Virus record (IMG/VR): IMGVR_UViG_3300023116_000195
Coordinates: 1 to 32,237 of that record
Reading direction: 5' to 3' (one strand)
Source: a virus
DNA: 32,237 nt
The notes beneath the pieces are model-generated. The model was not told where the DNA came from, searched no databases, and saw only the letters and a list, made by a program, of their open reading frames with translations. Shown piece after piece: positions 14,788-23,463 of this stretch; position 1 is the stretch's first letter; each line of letters starts with the position of its first letter. Both the position numbers and the translations under genes were made by a program.

Positions 14788-17469
14788 TTATGGGCAATCT
14801 ACTACTTCTACTTTTTGTTGTAATGCAAGTTTTTCTTGTAGTGTTCTATTATTTTTATTTACAAATCTGATGACAGGTACAACTACAGCACCTTTTCCTC
14901 CTCTCCTGTCACCGACAACATTATCCTTGATTATGATTGATGGCGCACAATTATAATTATAACCAGAATCTACAACCTTCACGTCAGTAATTCTTCCTCC
15001 ACTATGCTCTAAGGAAACTTGTGCTCCATATCCTAAACATCCACCAGTAACCTCTGCATATGGATCAATATAACCCTCACCAACATTTCTAATTTCAACA
15101 CTTTGAAGAATACCAGTAATGTCATCAGATTCTGCAGAAATAACAATCGTAGTATTAGTTTGATTGGTTAGTGTGTTTGGATCATTAACAGCATCTCTAG
15201 CGTCTGGTTGTCTAAGTTCACCACCACACATATTGATACTTACAATAGGTCTTTCTCTGAATACATAACCATTCTCATTTGCAAAAGAAGCAGAAACTAT
15301 TTCACCATCAACATTGACAAATGCTGTTCCTTTCAAGTAATAATCATCAACTGAGAATCCTGTTTCTGGATCATACATTTGAGTGACAACGAATAAATCA
15401 GGAGCACATGCACCATTAGATCCATTTCCATACCCAGATCCACCATCAAGAACAATTCCATCATTTGCTGGATATCCATTACTGTCAATAGGAAGTTCAA
15501 TACGAGCTCCACTACCACCAATTTCACTAGACCTAGGAATATAGCGAGAAGAACCTATCTTCATGTTCTTCGTTTTATCTCTCTTGTATCTAATCCATGT
15601 ACCCTGAATCAGTGGTGCTTCAAGATTTCCAATTAGAATTTCTCTAGTGTCCTGGTTCCAAGAAATTGCAGTTCCCTCGATACCATATGTTGGACCTTCA
15701 CCCGCACTACAAGATACATAATTGTCAAGAATACCTAATTTAGACAATAATGTAGCAGCTTCATATGCTTGTTCTGGACTACCACCACCAGCAGCTAATG
15801 CTGCTTCTACACTAGTTGCACTGGCAAGAAGATCTGGAAAATCAAGTTGATTCTCTGAAAAATTCTGTTCAACAATAGCAGTAATATCTAAATTACCATT
15901 GACAACATCATCAATAACTTCTGAGCAAATAAATCCTTCAATAATTTCACCGCTATCAACAAATTGTTCTAAAGATCTACCAAACGAAGATGAGGTATAT
16001 GATGGTGTGAGAAGTTGTCTATTGTCTTCAGCATACGTACTCACATTAGGATCAGAACAACCACTTTCTGCAAGAGTATCGGCATCAATAGGATTCTCCA
16101 TAAACTGTTTTGCTGATTCAAGTGCAGCGGCAGTTTGAGTATCATTAAATGATGGGATTGCAATATCTTGTGGTCTCATGAATCCTTGCTTACTATCATA
16201 AACAAAAGATCTGCTACACTTGATCAAATCTTTATCGATACATCCAATAACACCAAGAATTGACTTTGCAAATCCAATTACAGAACTAATAATTCCGTTG
16301 ATAGTTCCAAGAAGAGATCCGACATCAGACAGAATTGCAGTCAATAGATCACCAACAATATTAAGAGCATTAGTAACAGAATCTAATGCTTTGACTAGAA
16401 TGTCACCCATCGCCTTACGGATGGCACAATTCGCCTGACGGAAAAATTCAGTGGGGGAATTTTCAATCTGATCTAAAATACCCTGTAACATAGAATTGAA
16501 CTGCGGAAACAAAGTTTCCAACAGTTGTGTCTCCATGATACATTTAATAGTATTCAATGCTTCATCAAGAGATTTCTTGATGCCCCTGATAGTCAGTGGT
16601 TTTGGATTAGCAGAAGCACCATAGATCTCAGGATATTTCTTTGCAATTTCCGTCTCTGCATATCTGATAATAGCAGAGAGTGGATTCTTCATGATGTCAG
16701 AAAGAACCGTCGAATAATCATTGACCTTTGATTGAATATCTAAAACTTCACCAGTTCTTTTATCAATCCACTTATTTCCTGCTTTAGTTGCATCTGATAG
16801 AGAATTACTAAACTCCTCAAGTTTAGCAGCCATCTGATCCATCATACCCTCAGATGAACATACTCCGTCTCCTCTATTGACTTTGTATGTTTCATCAGAC
16901 TTACGCTTCTGGTCTGCCTGACTACCTAATTCATCCTCTGAAGTACCCTTTGCTTTTGCTTTACCAAAGTCATCACCAGATTTTGCTTTTGGTTCTAAAT
17001 GTGGTTGATCATTTGTTTTATCTGCCGATGGACTGACAGGTTTCTTACCAGCATTTTCTGGATTAACATGATCAGGTTTACTCCAAATATTAGATGGAGA
17101 TAAAAAATTATCTGGATTGACTGTGGACTTTTTATCAGTGTTGATAGTTCCACCCAACAAACCCCAAATGATAGGGATTTGTTGTTCTTCTCCATCCAGA
17201 AAAAATCCCAGACACCACTGACCAGGAAGCAACATACACTTTGTTCCCTGACCACTCATCTGAGAGTTTGTAGGGGGATAAAGTATCTGTGCCCATGGTA
17301 AATCATCTGATTTGATATTGTTTCTGTCGGAATGATATCCAACAATTCTAACCTTGACTCTGTTAGAATTTTTGGCAGTATCTACAGATTTTTCGACTTG
17401 CCCAACCCACCAGTTGAACTTATCTTTACCAATAAAGTGTGGTGATATTAAACTGGTTGCTTGATCCAT
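14788..17469 (-). CDS. gp5: Baseplate hub spike protein gp5-like (OB-fold), 893 aa
   Basis: The N-terminus (about residues 12-110) is the gp5/VgrG-type OB-fold: FNWWVGQVEKSVDTAK, RVKVRIVGYHS, DLPWAQILYPP, MLLPGQWCLGFFLDGEEQQ, PIIWGLLGGT. A Lys/Asp-rich linker follows, then a long helical and partly hydrophobic middle (about 210-450). The C-terminal beta domain has repeated Gly-Tyr motifs (VGEGYIDPYAEVTGG; DSGYNYNCAPSIII). T4 gp5 is 575 aa with a lysozyme domain after the OB-fold; I see no lysozyme motif here. It sits after gp27, its expected partner, with a 70-residue gene between. Confidence 0.85.
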   Translation of the reverse strand: MDQATSLISPHFIGKDKFNWWVGQVEKSVDTAKNSNRVKVRIVGYHSDRNNIKSDDLPWAQILYPPTNSQMSGQGTKCMLLPGQWCLGFFLDGEEQQIPIIWGLLGGTINTDKKSTVNPDNFLSPSNIWSKPDHVNPENAGKKPVSPSADKTNDQPHLEPKAKSGDDFGKAKAKGTSEDELGSQADQKRKSDETYKVNRGDGVCSSEGMMDQMAAKLEEFSNSLSDATKAGNKWIDKRTGEVLDIQSKVNDYSTVLSDIMKNPLSAIIRYAETEIAKKYPEIYGASANPKPLTIRGIKKSLDEALNTIKCIMETQLLETLFPQFNSMLQGILDQIENSPTEFFRQANCAIRKAMGDILVKALDSVTNALNIVGDLLTAILSDVGSLLGTINGIISSVIGFAKSILGVIGCIDKDLIKCSRSFVYDSKQGFMRPQDIAIPSFNDTQTAAALESAKQFMENPIDADTLAESGCSDPNVSTYAEDNRQLLTPSYTSSSFGRSLEQFVDSGEIIEGFICSEVIDDVVNGNLDITAIVEQNFSENQLDFPDLLASATSVEAALAAGGGSPEQAYEAATLLSKLGILDNYVSCSAGEGPTYGIEGTAISWNQDTREILIGNLEAPLIQGTWIRYKRDKTKNMKIGSSRYIPRSSEIGGSGARIELPIDSNGYPANDGIVLDGGSGYGNGSNGACAPDLFVVTQMYDPETGFSVDDYYLKGTAFVNVDGEIVSASFANENGYVFRERPIVSINMCGGELRQPDARDAVNDPNTLTNQTNTTIVISAESDDITGILQSVEIRNVGEGYIDPYAEVTGGCLGYGAQVSLEHSGGRITDVKVVDSGYNYNCAPSIIIKDNVVGDRRGGKGAVVVPVIRFVNKNNRTLQEKLALQQKVEVVDCP

Positions 17470-17472
17470 TTA

Positions 17473-17685
17473 TCAATCTTCGTAAACTAAACACTCTGGA
17501 GCACTAGGATTTACATCACAATACATCTCAAGTGGTGTAGGATCATGATGATCTTCTGGATGATTTTCATGATATGCTTCTAAATCATGAAGTTCACCCT
17601 CAATATGCCTACGTTGTTGTGGTGAAATGGTTGGATCCTCAAGAATCTTTTTATCTTTTTCGATGTGTGACTCGATGTTTTCCAT
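17473..17685 (-). CDS. Small conserved protein between gp27 and gp5, 70 aa
   Basis: The ATG at 17683-17685 directly follows the gp27 TAA; AGGAAACC upstream is a modest ribosome-binding site. It starts MENIESHIEKDKKILEDP, is His/Glu/Asp rich (YHENHPEDHHDP) and ends with Cys-containing EMYCDVNPSAPECLVYED. I recall near-identical short ORFs at this place in other T4-like cyanophages. It might be a hub assembly factor or small virion protein; no evidence beyond position. Confidence 0.75.
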   Translation of the reverse strand: MENIESHIEKDKKILEDPTISPQQRRHIEGELHDLEAYHENHPEDHHDPTPLEMYCDVNPSAPECLVYED

Positions 17686-18993
17686 TTAGGTTTCCTCGTT
17701 GTTAGTATCTCTTACCAAGAGTAAAGATGTTCTCATTCCAGTTGATACTAGAGTATGCACTACTGTTGCGATAGTGTAGTACCCAGACTGTTTTTTATCT
17801 GTATTTTCTTTTGTTGAGGATTTACTTTTACCTTTCAATACAGATAGGTATATTTTATCCCCAGCATGTAAATTGCTGTTACCATAGATATTTATTTCTA
17901 TTTTATTAGTAACTGCTAGAGAAGATCTTACTAATTGCTGAGATAGGGACTGTCTTATTTTATCATAACTTTCAGATTGTGCTGCAGTATCTGTATTCTC
18001 ATACATTTCATTGTTATAAACCTTAGTCATAATTCTAGTTGGACTACCACCACTGGTCGGAGTTGGACCTTTTGCAAGATGAGCAAATGATGAATAAGTT
18101 TCACCCAAATCATATATGGTTTCATTATACCTTAGGGAACTTACATCAAAAAATCCAACTAAATTAACTTTTCCTCCCATGATAGAAGATCTCTCTGCAT
18201 TATCATTTGATAATGTTTTGAAACTTAGAATGTTTCTTGATTTAGTTTCTTCATCCATTCTATCATTTGACCTTGCAGCATTATAAAAGTAGGTTTCTTT
18301 CTCTTTCTCTCCTCTAAATGTGTCCCCAGAGTCTTTATCTGGTGCTGCAAATACCTCATCTATTGGTTTGAAATTGTAACCATCAGAAGTTTCCCAAAAT
18401 AGATATCCTGCAGATCCTTTACCTTCTCCCTTAGCAACATTTGTTGGAATCGATCTCTTACATACGTGCTTGATAATAAAATCAAATGGGCGATCTCTCA
18501 TGGCAGCAAGTGTCAGTGGAACAGATTTATACTTACCTGATTTCACTTTCTTATTGCTTTTCAAATGTTGAGATAATACAGTAGGAATAATTGCATCTGT
18601 TGGTTCTTTCTGTTTGAACAACTTCTCAAATCTACTTTCTAAATTTAGGTATCCTTCAGGAGAAATACATTTCAAAGTATATACCGAAGTATCACCCGAT
18701 TTAGTTCCAGAAACAATATCATATATTCTAACCGAAACTTCAATTTCCTCTCCCTCTAGCATAATTGATTTGAAAGTCAAATCTACAGTGTCACCCGTCA
18801 AAATGGGCAACTTAGTCATCAAGTTAGTATCAGAGTCTGCTGTATCAGATATCAGCAAATTAACCTCAATCGCTGGAGAGGTAATACTTTCTCTGTAAGT
18901 AACTGTTGGCACTTTCTGTGCAGAAAGAGAAGTTCCTTTGATTTTAATATTAGAGATTTCAAAATCTCCCGCACCTTTTTGATTTTTTGCCAT
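17686..18993 (-). CDS. gp27: Baseplate hub protein gp27
   Basis: 435 residues; T4 gp27 is 391. It starts MAKNQKGAGDFEISNIKIKG, with N-terminal tube-like beta domains (DTVDLTFKSIMLEGEEIEVS, then VRIYDIVSG). Next comes the segment LNLESRFEKLFKQKEPTDAI, then AAMRDRPFDFIIKHVC typical of the hub fold, and a late INIYGNSNLHAGDKIYLSV barrel strand. The ATG overlaps the tape measure TAA (TAATG) and an AGGAG lies upstream. In T4 a gp27 trimer forms the ring that joins the six-fold tail tube to the three-fold gp5 spike. Confidence 0.85.
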   Translation of the reverse strand: MAKNQKGAGDFEISNIKIKGTSLSAQKVPTVTYRESITSPAIEVNLLISDTADSDTNLMTKLPILTGDTVDLTFKSIMLEGEEIEVSVRIYDIVSGTKSGDTSVYTLKCISPEGYLNLESRFEKLFKQKEPTDAIIPTVLSQHLKSNKKVKSGKYKSVPLTLAAMRDRPFDFIIKHVCKRSIPTNVAKGEGKGSAGYLFWETSDGYNFKPIDEVFAAPDKDSGDTFRGEKEKETYFYNAARSNDRMDEETKSRNILSFKTLSNDNAERSSIMGGKVNLVGFFDVSSLRYNETIYDLGETYSSFAHLAKGPTPTSGGSPTRIMTKVYNNEMYENTDTAAQSESYDKIRQSLSQQLVRSSLAVTNKIEINIYGNSNLHAGDKIYLSVLKGKSKSSTKENTDKKQSGYYTIATVVHTLVSTGMRTSLLLVRDTNNEET

Positions 18994-21900
18994 TATCTAT
19001 TGACTCCTAACGATAGCATGTCATAAAGACTGTTTGTAATACTTGAAGCACCAGAAGAAGAAGATACGTTTGCATCAGGTGATGCTTCAGAAACTGGATT
19101 TACAATACCACCTGGCGATGATCCAGGTGAAGCCTCACCAACATTAGTGGCAAAACTCATTCCTGTGCTTGAATTTGCACCAACAGGATTTCCAAGCATA
19201 TTGTAAAGTGCATTTGTAAGACTAGGTATATCAGTAATTTGAGTGACTCCAGGTGTACCAGTCATACCAGGAGAAACACCACTAGTAATTGGTTGTGCTC
19301 CTGAAGGATCATGAGGTGTTCCAAGTAAACCAGTAAATCCACCTGCCATAAGGATATTTCTAACCTTCAATGAAAGTTGTGGTTCTTGTCCAACAGGAAC
19401 CTGTGCAGCAGGAACGTCAAATGCTAACCCACTGCCATGATAACCCCTATCTCCAGGTCTATCAGTGGATCCAATACGAATATTGTTTCTTCTCAATAAT
19501 GCCATTGCGGCATTTCTTTGAGGTTGAGTTCTAAATGCGAGGTGTTCATGGTAGTTGCTGCCACCATGGTCAGCTCTATATCCAGAGTGACTTTTATCCC
19601 CTGTCAAATATTCAATAACTTGACCACCTTGCTGGAATCCAGCAATATTTTTAAGTGAACCAAATGCTGGTTTGAATAAATTAGCAAGTGGACTACTACC
19701 TAGACCACTAAAAATAGAAGAAGATCCAGATGAAGTTCCAGATGAAGATCCAGATCCCTCCCCACTAATATATGCAGGACCACTGCTAACACCCTTTTGT
19801 TTCATCAATTCGATCAACTTCCGAGGATAGCTAGGATCTGTAGCATAACCTTCAGACTTCAGCATCGCTGCTGCTTCATTAGGACTACCAGCATTGTTGA
19901 CACCCCTATATGACTTGTAATTCTTATACCACTGAGTCACAAGGTGATCAACGGCATCTTGAGGTGTGTCAAAGTTCTTGAAGTTAGCATTGACATAAAC
20001 GCTTTTACCATTGATAACTTCTCTAGTTCTATGATTGGTTGAAGATTCGCCGCTGGTTGCTTTGATTCCGAAGAAATTATTTTTACCAGACAAAGCTGAG
20101 CCCCATCCGCTTTCGAGTGCCCACTGAGCACTAACGAGTTGAGGATACTTTGCACCCTTCTCCTTACCCCACTGAGTAAACTTATTCCATCCCTCTTGTC
20201 TTGTTACTTTTCCACCTTCTTGGAATCTAGGAAATGCACCAAAATTGATAGCGTTTAGTCTTTGTGGACCAATAGCAGATACTGCTTTTCTATTAAGGAC
20301 ATACTCACCACGCTCAAGATAAGCAGGGACACTATCTCCAGTTGGTTTACCACCAAAGATTTGACCACCTCTTGCTTTCTTGACCGCTGCTGGATCAGCT
20401 GGAGCAGATCCGTCAGTGAACAGTGGAGATCCATTCAAACCAGTATAGTTGACAACTCCTGGTGGAAGGATTCCAGCTAAAGTTCTAGCAAGAGCACGAC
20501 CAGCAACCTCTCCAAGAGCACCACCAGCAAGAGCACCAATAAACATTCCAGGAGGACCACCAGGAGTACCGATTGATGTACCAGCAGCAGCTCCAAGAAC
20601 ACCCCCAAGAGCACCTAAGATAGCATTACCTGCACTTCCACCAGTTGCAATTTCTGCAACAGCAGCAAGTGTACCAATTAGAGCATCAACTCCAGGAATT
20701 TTGAAAGGACCTAACGCTTTTCTTGCATTCTTGACTGCCGTGAGTGCTGGTTTTGCTTTGCTACCAACTGTAGAAACAAGTGATTTTATTTTTTTAGGAT
20801 CTTTGAGATTCTTAATAGTATTGATGAGAGGTTCTGCTTTCATGATCTCATCAAGCTTTGTTGAAACTCCTCCCCTGATCTGTTCAAGAGCTTGCATTGG
20901 ATTCAAGTTTTGAATCCCTTTACCTAATGATTGTAAAGATCCACTGATTCCACTAACTGCTTTGCCACCAAGACTCTTAAAACTTCCACCAACACCTTTT
21001 GCTAGGTCCATAGCATTTCCAGATAGTGTCATAGCACCTGCTAAAAGATTGCCACCAAAACTTTTAGCGCTTGACAAAACTCCTCTACCCAGATTCATAC
21101 CCATTGATCCAAGACCTCTAAGGTTTTGTAACCACCTTGGACCACCAGATGCTGCAATTTTTTGAGCAACTCCCTGGTCTAGCATACCAGATAAAACTCT
21201 TGCTCTATTTGCTTTACTTACATCTGCATTCTTCAATGCGTTCATGACTGAGGACTGTCTATTGCCCCCAAGCATTCTAGTTGCTCTGCCAGTAGATTCA
21301 TTAATAATACTACCAGGTCGTGCCAATACCTGATTTTTACCACCCTTCATCAATCGACTCAGGAAATTTCCACCACTATTGATTCCACCACCTCTAGGTG
21401 CAGAAAATCTACGTTGTGGTCTAATTCCAGGACCACCACCAAGCAGGTCATCAAGACCACCACCGCCGCCACCACCTTGGTTGACGACATAAACGTGCAT
21501 TGGGTTCCCACGGGTTCCCAAATCCCTACCCATTCTACCACCAGGTTTCATACCTAGCAGTTTTTGGGCAGCGGCTCCAGCAGGACCACCAAACATTCTA
21601 CCAAAAAATCCTAAAACGTTACCAAGATCGGTAACAACTTTTCCAGGATTTTTTAGATACCTATAAGTAACAGCAAGACCACCAACGCCAGTCAGCAGTT
21701 GAATAATTCCACCAAAGTCAAATTTAAGGTTACCGTCCTTATCAATAATTTTATCAAGTCCTTTGATTACATCGCCAAATCTATCTGAAACAAATCCTGC
21801 AACAAAGTTTGCAAATTTAGAAATCGCCTTTCCAAACTTATCAAATGTCTCTTGAGGAATTGAATCAATAAGCTTGAATGCCTTACCAATAGCACCACCA

Positions 21901-22523
21901 ATAAAATTACCAACAAAGGTAATAAATTTTCCAAGGTTCAGACCAATTTTATCGAGTGTTGATGTTGGAATTTTACCAATAGAGTCAACAATCGAAGCTA
22001 CTGCACCAACAAAAGAAGAAATAACTCTAGATACTAAATTACTATCTAATAGTTTTCTTATCGCAGATGCACCAATGACCCCTGAAGCAATGGTAAATAA
22101 ACCCCCTACGGGGCTGTTCATTAGTGCCCCAAGCAAACCCTTAGCTCCTGCAGCACCCTTGTTTAGGGCACCAGCAGTTGCCTTACCAGCTTTAGCTAAA
22201 GATTGATTGTTTCTAGCTTCAAGTTTACGCTCTCTTGCTTCTCTCAGTTGCCTCTGAGTTTTAATTTTTTCTTGTTTATCTCTGGCAATCTGAAGCTTCT
22301 TATCTTCAGCAAGAAGCTTCTTGATATCTCTTACATTAACATTCAGTTTCTTTAGACTTTGCCCAACAAGAACAACAGTCTTAGCAACATTAGCATATTC
22401 CTTCTGAGAAAAAGAAACATTCTTTTGTGTTTTGGCATTACCGCCCATCATGTTATCAAACTTGACAGCTTTGCTGGGTCTGATAACTATGGTACTTGTA
22501 GAGATATCTATGGTTTGAGCCAT
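18993..22523 (-). CDS. Tape measure protein with GH73-like glucosaminidase and M15-like peptidase domains, 1176 aa
   Basis: Residues about 70-110 are a charged coiled coil and 120-330 are Gly/Ala-rich hydrophobic helices. A long low-complexity middle ends in GGKPTGDSVPAYLERGEYVL, the proline-glycine signature common at the end of tape measure proteins. Residues about 775-908 resemble FlgJ/GH73 glucosaminidases (QWALESGWGSALSGKNNFFG, catalytic Glu near 803; then DAVDHLVTQWYKNY). Residues about 970-1060 hold YHEHLAF and GYHGSGLAFDVP, the HxxGxAxD-like pattern of M15-type or related peptidases. The tail is Ser/Gly rich. By position it replaces T4 gp29, which is much shorter and has no such domains. 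It would span the tail tube and digest the wall on injection. Confidence 0.82.
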   Translation of the reverse strand: MAQTIDISTSTIVIRPSKAVKFDNMMGGNAKTQKNVSFSQKEYANVAKTVVLVGQSLKKLNVNVRDIKKLLAEDKKLQIARDKQEKIKTQRQLREARERKLEARNNQSLAKAGKATAGALNKGAAGAKGLLGALMNSPVGGLFTIASGVIGASAIRKLLDSNLVSRVISSFVGAVASIVDSIGKIPTSTLDKIGLNLGKFITFVGNFIGGAIGKAFKLIDSIPQETFDKFGKAISKFANFVAGFVSDRFGDVIKGLDKIIDKDGNLKFDFGGIIQLLTGVGGLAVTYRYLKNPGKVVTDLGNVLGFFGRMFGGPAGAAAQKLLGMKPGGRMGRDLGTRGNPMHVYVVNQGGGGGGGLDDLLGGGPGIRPQRRFSAPRGGGINSGGNFLSRLMKGGKNQVLARPGSIINESTGRATRMLGGNRQSSVMNALKNADVSKANRARVLSGMLDQGVAQKIAASGGPRWLQNLRGLGSMGMNLGRGVLSSAKSFGGNLLAGAMTLSGNAMDLAKGVGGSFKSLGGKAVSGISGSLQSLGKGIQNLNPMQALEQIRGGVSTKLDEIMKAEPLINTIKNLKDPKKIKSLVSTVGSKAKPALTAVKNARKALGPFKIPGVDALIGTLAAVAEIATGGSAGNAILGALGGVLGAAAGTSIGTPGGPPGMFIGALAGGALGEVAGRALARTLAGILPPGVVNYTGLNGSPLFTDGSAPADPAAVKKARGGQIFGGKPTGDSVPAYLERGEYVLNRKAVSAIGPQRLNAINFGAFPRFQEGGKVTRQEGWNKFTQWGKEKGAKYPQLVSAQWALESGWGSALSGKNNFFGIKATSGESSTNHRTREVINGKSVYVNANFKNFDTPQDAVDHLVTQWYKNYKSYRGVNNAGSPNEAAAMLKSEGYATDPSYPRKLIELMKQKGVSSGPAYISGEGSGSSSGTSSGSSSIFSGLGSSPLANLFKPAFGSLKNIAGFQQGGQVIEYLTGDKSHSGYRADHGGSNYHEHLAFRTQPQRNAAMALLRRNNIRIGSTDRPGDRGYHGSGLAFDVPAAQVPVGQEPQLSLKVRNILMAGGFTGLLGTPHDPSGAQPITSGVSPGMTGTPGVTQITDIPSLTNALYNMLGNPVGANSSTGMSFATNVGEASPGSSPGGIVNPVSEASPDANVSSSSGASSITNSLYDMLSLGVNR

Positions 22524-22529
22524 TAGGTC

Positions 22530-22712
22530 TTACCTTGCGTTGTTTCTTTCTAATTGACGTTTTTGTTCTTCTTGTATATGTTCAGATAGCATAGTTACAT
22601 ATACATCTCTTTCCCAGGGTATTAACCCTTCAATCTCTGTCAATGACCATTTATGATGATGTATTAGGGAGAAATTAGTCTCGTAGTATGACTCAAGACT
22701 AATATATCCCAT
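22530..22712 (-). CDS. Small tail assembly chaperone-like ORF, 60 aa, possible -1 frameshift extension of gp26
   Basis: ATG at 22710-22712, two bases after the gp26 stop and in its -1 frame. It starts MGYISLESYYETNFSLIHHH and has LTEIEGLIPWERDVYVTMLS, a motif like the second members (GpE'-like, T4 gp51-like) of tail chaperone pairs. The C-terminus is charged (HIQEEQKRQLERNNAR). It can be read independently, although no Shine-Dalgarno is visible, or as the C-terminal part of a gp26 fusion of about 296 residues made at the slippery site 22721-22727. It lies immediately before the tape measure gene, exactly where tailed phages keep their frameshifted chaperones. Confidence 0.75.
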   Translation of the reverse strand: MGYISLESYYETNFSLIHHHKWSLTEIEGLIPWERDVYVTMLSEHIQEEQKRQLERNNAR

Positions 22713-22727
22713 GCTTATCCGAAAAAA
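22674..22727 (-). promoter_or_regulatory. Probable programmed -1 ribosomal frameshift site
   Basis: The minus strand reads T TTT TTC (22721-22727) in the gp26 frame, three codons before the stop counting the TTC codon. A -1 slip gives TTT TTT CGG ATA AGC ATG and enters the 60-residue ORF with no stop. A stem of eight perfect pairs (ATTAGTCT/AGACTAAT, 22696-22703 with 22674-22681) lies 17 nt downstream, farther than the usual 5-9 nt. P2 uses a T TTT TTG site at the equivalent place. Confidence 0.7.
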
Positions 22728-23419
22728 TCACCCAAACCTTCCAGAGTAACATCACTCACTACACCAGTATTTGGATTTGTTACGGTTACTTTGTGCGCTA
22801 ATTTAGGCATGGTTTCAAAAAACTTGTTAATTTTTTGAAACTGTTCGGAAGTCATTGAATCCAAAAATTCTAGTAATTCTTTTTTACTACAATCAGATGC
22901 TTCCCACACCTCTTCTTCATTACAAATTTTATCGATACAACTGGTTACAACATCATAAGGATCAACAGTTTCATTCTGAAAATTCTGACGCAAGAACATA
23001 TCCATCGATGGATATTTCATTTCAATAGTTAGACTATCATCAACTTCTACACTAGACGAATGACCTTCTGGAAACTGAACTTTGATGTCATCAACAAGAA
23101 CGCTTGTAGTTGTCGAAGTTACTTCATCATCTGGACAAACTAATGAAATTGTAATTTCTTCACCAACAGACTTGCCTCTGATGTTTAGAAAAAGATATTC
23201 AATATCAAAAGATGCTAGATCGTCAATTTTAATTCGACTGATGAGACAGTTTTTGATAACTGTTTTCATCGCATTTGCAATTTCTTTTGGATCCTCAGTT
23301 TCACTTGCTAGCATCAAGATCTTTTCTTCTTTGACTAGAAAAGGTCTATATTTTACTGGTTTTCCGCTAGAAGGAAGTTCAAGCTCATAGGTAGGTGCAG
23401 TAATCTTAGGTAAAGGCAT
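22715..23419 (-). CDS. gp26: Baseplate hub assembly protein gp26 / tail assembly chaperone
   Basis: 234 residues (T4 gp26 is 208). It starts MPLPKITAPTYELELPSSGK and has KYRPFLVKEEKILMLASE (about 19-36), FDIEYLFLNIRGKSVGE and the C-terminal block FFETMPKLAHKV. These are features of the T4 baseplate family that includes gp26. In T4, gp26 acts in hub assembly and is not abundant in the finished tail. Upstream are tandem late promoters (23441-23452). A two-codon ATG ATT TAA lies in the leader and there is no Shine-Dalgarno. It ends at the proposed frameshift site. Confidence 0.85.
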   Translation of the reverse strand: MPLPKITAPTYELELPSSGKPVKYRPFLVKEEKILMLASETEDPKEIANAMKTVIKNCLISRIKIDDLASFDIEYLFLNIRGKSVGEEITISLVCPDDEVTSTTTSVLVDDIKVQFPEGHSSSVEVDDSLTIEMKYPSMDMFLRQNFQNETVDPYDVVTSCIDKICNEEEVWEASDCSKKELLEFLDSMTSEQFQKINKFFETMPKLAHKVTVTNPNTGVVSDVTLEGLGDFFG

Positions 23420-23440
23420 AAAATTTAAATCATGTCAGTA

Positions 23441-23452
23441 TATTTATTTATT
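23441..23452 (-). promoter_or_regulatory. Tandem overlapping T4-type late promoters before gp26
   Basis: AATAAATA occurs twice on the minus strand (23441-23448 and 23445-23452), overlapping by four bases. Start points about 16-20 nt upstream of the gp26 ATG are expected. A TATAAT at 23450-23455 overlaps them, so a sigma70 signal cannot be excluded. Confidence 0.65.
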
Positions 23453-23463
23453 ATAGCATAATA

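Noticed and set aside
20449-20913. Plus-strand ORF of 154 residues, Ala/Pro-rich
   Set aside because: Antisense shadow of the Gly/Ala-rich tape measure region; no ribosome-binding site.
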